Shown: in pieces, positions 63,431 through 64,000 of the stretch
Numbering within the stretch: the first letter of the stretch is position 1
How the letters are laid out: each line of letters begins with the position of its first letter
DNA from: Nocardia higoensis
GTDB lineage: Bacteria; Actinomycetota; Actinomycetes; Mycobacteriales; Mycobacteriaceae
NCBI RefSeq assembly: GCF_015477835.1
Contig: NZ_JADLQN010000001.1
Location: 2,232,001-2,296,000, forward strand
DNA: 64,000 nucleotides
Direction: 5' to 3'
The notes under the pieces: generated by a model
Databases searched by the model: none
What the model was told of the DNA's origin: nothing
Seen by the model: the letters and a program-made list of their open reading frames with translations, nothing else
Made by a program: the position numbers and the translations under genes

Positions 63431-64000
63431 CCGCCGCGGGGATCGCCCGGGCCCGCGCCGTCGCCGACGCGGTGCTCTACGAGGGCTACCTGCTCTATCC
63501 CTATCGGGCGAACAGCCCCAAGAATCGGTCGCGCTGGCAGTTCGGCGTGCTGGGTCCGCCCGGGGCCGCCGCGTCCGGGCTCGGCGAAGAGCCCTCGTTG
63601 TCGGCCGAGTTCGTCTTCGAGCCGGGTACGGACCCTGTGCTGACATGGACGGTCCGGTTCCTCCAGCTCCAGCGCCGTCAGGTGATCGACGGTGCCGGTG
63701 TGGCGCGCGCCGAACTCGCCGTCGGGGATCGATCCTGGCTGTCCTGGGACGAAGCGGTCGCGCGGGAGATCGTCGTCGGCCCCGCAGCGCCCGGGAACCT
63801 GGTGCGCGCACTGACGGTTCCCGGTGGCTCCGACACCGAGGAGATCGTCGGCGCGGCAGGCGAGGCCGTCGGCGCGCTGGTGCGGACCAGGCAGCCGCTG
63901 GCCGGTGAACTCGCCCTCGACGTCGAGCGGGACGGCCGATTCCTGCGGCTCGCCGCCGAGGTCCGCAACGTGGCCGCACCCGCGACCGACACCGACGACG
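63427..64000 (+). CDS. Hydrogenase-operon protein, 3' part outside window
   Basis: The first 191 residues of a protein that continues past the window end. It opens VTAAGIARARAVADAVLYEG and goes on to LLYPYRANSPKNRSRWQFGV, a start conserved in proteins following DUF6084 in these operons. The visible part is beta-rich with no recognised catalytic motif. The GTG start overlaps the previous stop. Function unknown, with a maturation or accessory role inferred from the coupling. Confidence 0.8.
   Translation, partial: MTAAGIARARAVADAVLYEGYLLYPYRANSPKNRSRWQFGVLGPPGAAASGLGEEPSLSAEFVFEPGTDPVLTWTVRFLQLQRRQVIDGAGVARAELAVGDRSWLSWDEAVAREIVVGPAAPGNLVRALTVPGGSDTEEIVGAAGEAVGALVRTRQPLAGELALDVERDGRFLRLAAEVRNVAAPATDTDD

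Overview
The window is high-GC actinobacterial DNA, most likely from Nocardia or a close Nocardiaceae relative. The signs are a mycocerosate-type polyketide synthase, a VirS/MymA-like AraC-monooxygenase pair, a ChoD-like flavoprotein, ESX (type VII) secretion substrates, frequent GTG and TTG starts with GTGA/ATGA stop-start overlaps, and an actinobacterial group 1h [NiFe] hydrogenase. The genus is inferred from gene content, not from a marker gene. I found no rRNA, tRNA or CRISPR array.

Layout. 1-27.6 kb is ordinary chromosome. It holds the N-terminal 1687 residues of a reducing type I PKS, a GNAT enzyme, an MHS-type transporter, a PAP2/lipid-kinase fusion and a thiolase-SDR operon. A MarR regulator faces an extradiol dioxygenase-DoxX pair across two perfect palindromes. 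Then come a sirtuin, a Rho-N-like protein, an AI-2E family permease and an AraC regulator divergent from a Baeyer-Villiger monooxygenase / ChoD-like oxidoreductase / GXWXG-DUF4334 cluster. XdhC lies divergent from a four-gene molybdenum hydroxylase operon (large, medium, small, CoxG-like) that resembles CO dehydrogenase but lacks its active-site loop.

27.6-46 kb is an accessory, partly decayed island. An RHS/YD-repeat exported toxin (2168 aa, two PA14 domains, C-terminal Ntox37-like domain) is followed by three small orphan genes that may include its immunity protein. A terminator-like attenuator precedes the toxin and a 15-bp hairpin separates it from the next gene. Next come an alpha/beta hydrolase, a coiled-coil protein with a possible nuclease-fold head, an XRE regulator, a thiamine-binding protein and relics of ISAs1 and IS3 transposases. 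A three-gene ESX module follows (EspC-like protein, large effector with an L,D-transpeptidase-like signature, membrane protein). The island ends with a frameshifted HAD gene and a breakpoint joining a truncated XRE gene to a truncated P450.

46-57 kb holds a TIGR02206 membrane protein, a DUF6285/phosphotransferase/acyl-CoA dehydrogenase operon and a DUF2236 oxygenase. That oxygenase is separated from a TetR gene by a TnpB-only IS200/IS605-type element. A DUF5313 protein, a ZIP transporter, a small Cys/His-rich protein and a DJ-1/peroxiredoxin pair complete this part. From 57.2 kb to the end runs a tightly coupled hydrogenase operon: hypA, hypB, small subunit, large subunit, NifU-Rieske protein, DUF5947, DUF6084 and a protein cut by the window edge. 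The small subunit has Asp in place of one proximal-cluster Cys, a hallmark of the oxygen-tolerant actinobacterial enzymes that oxidise trace H2.
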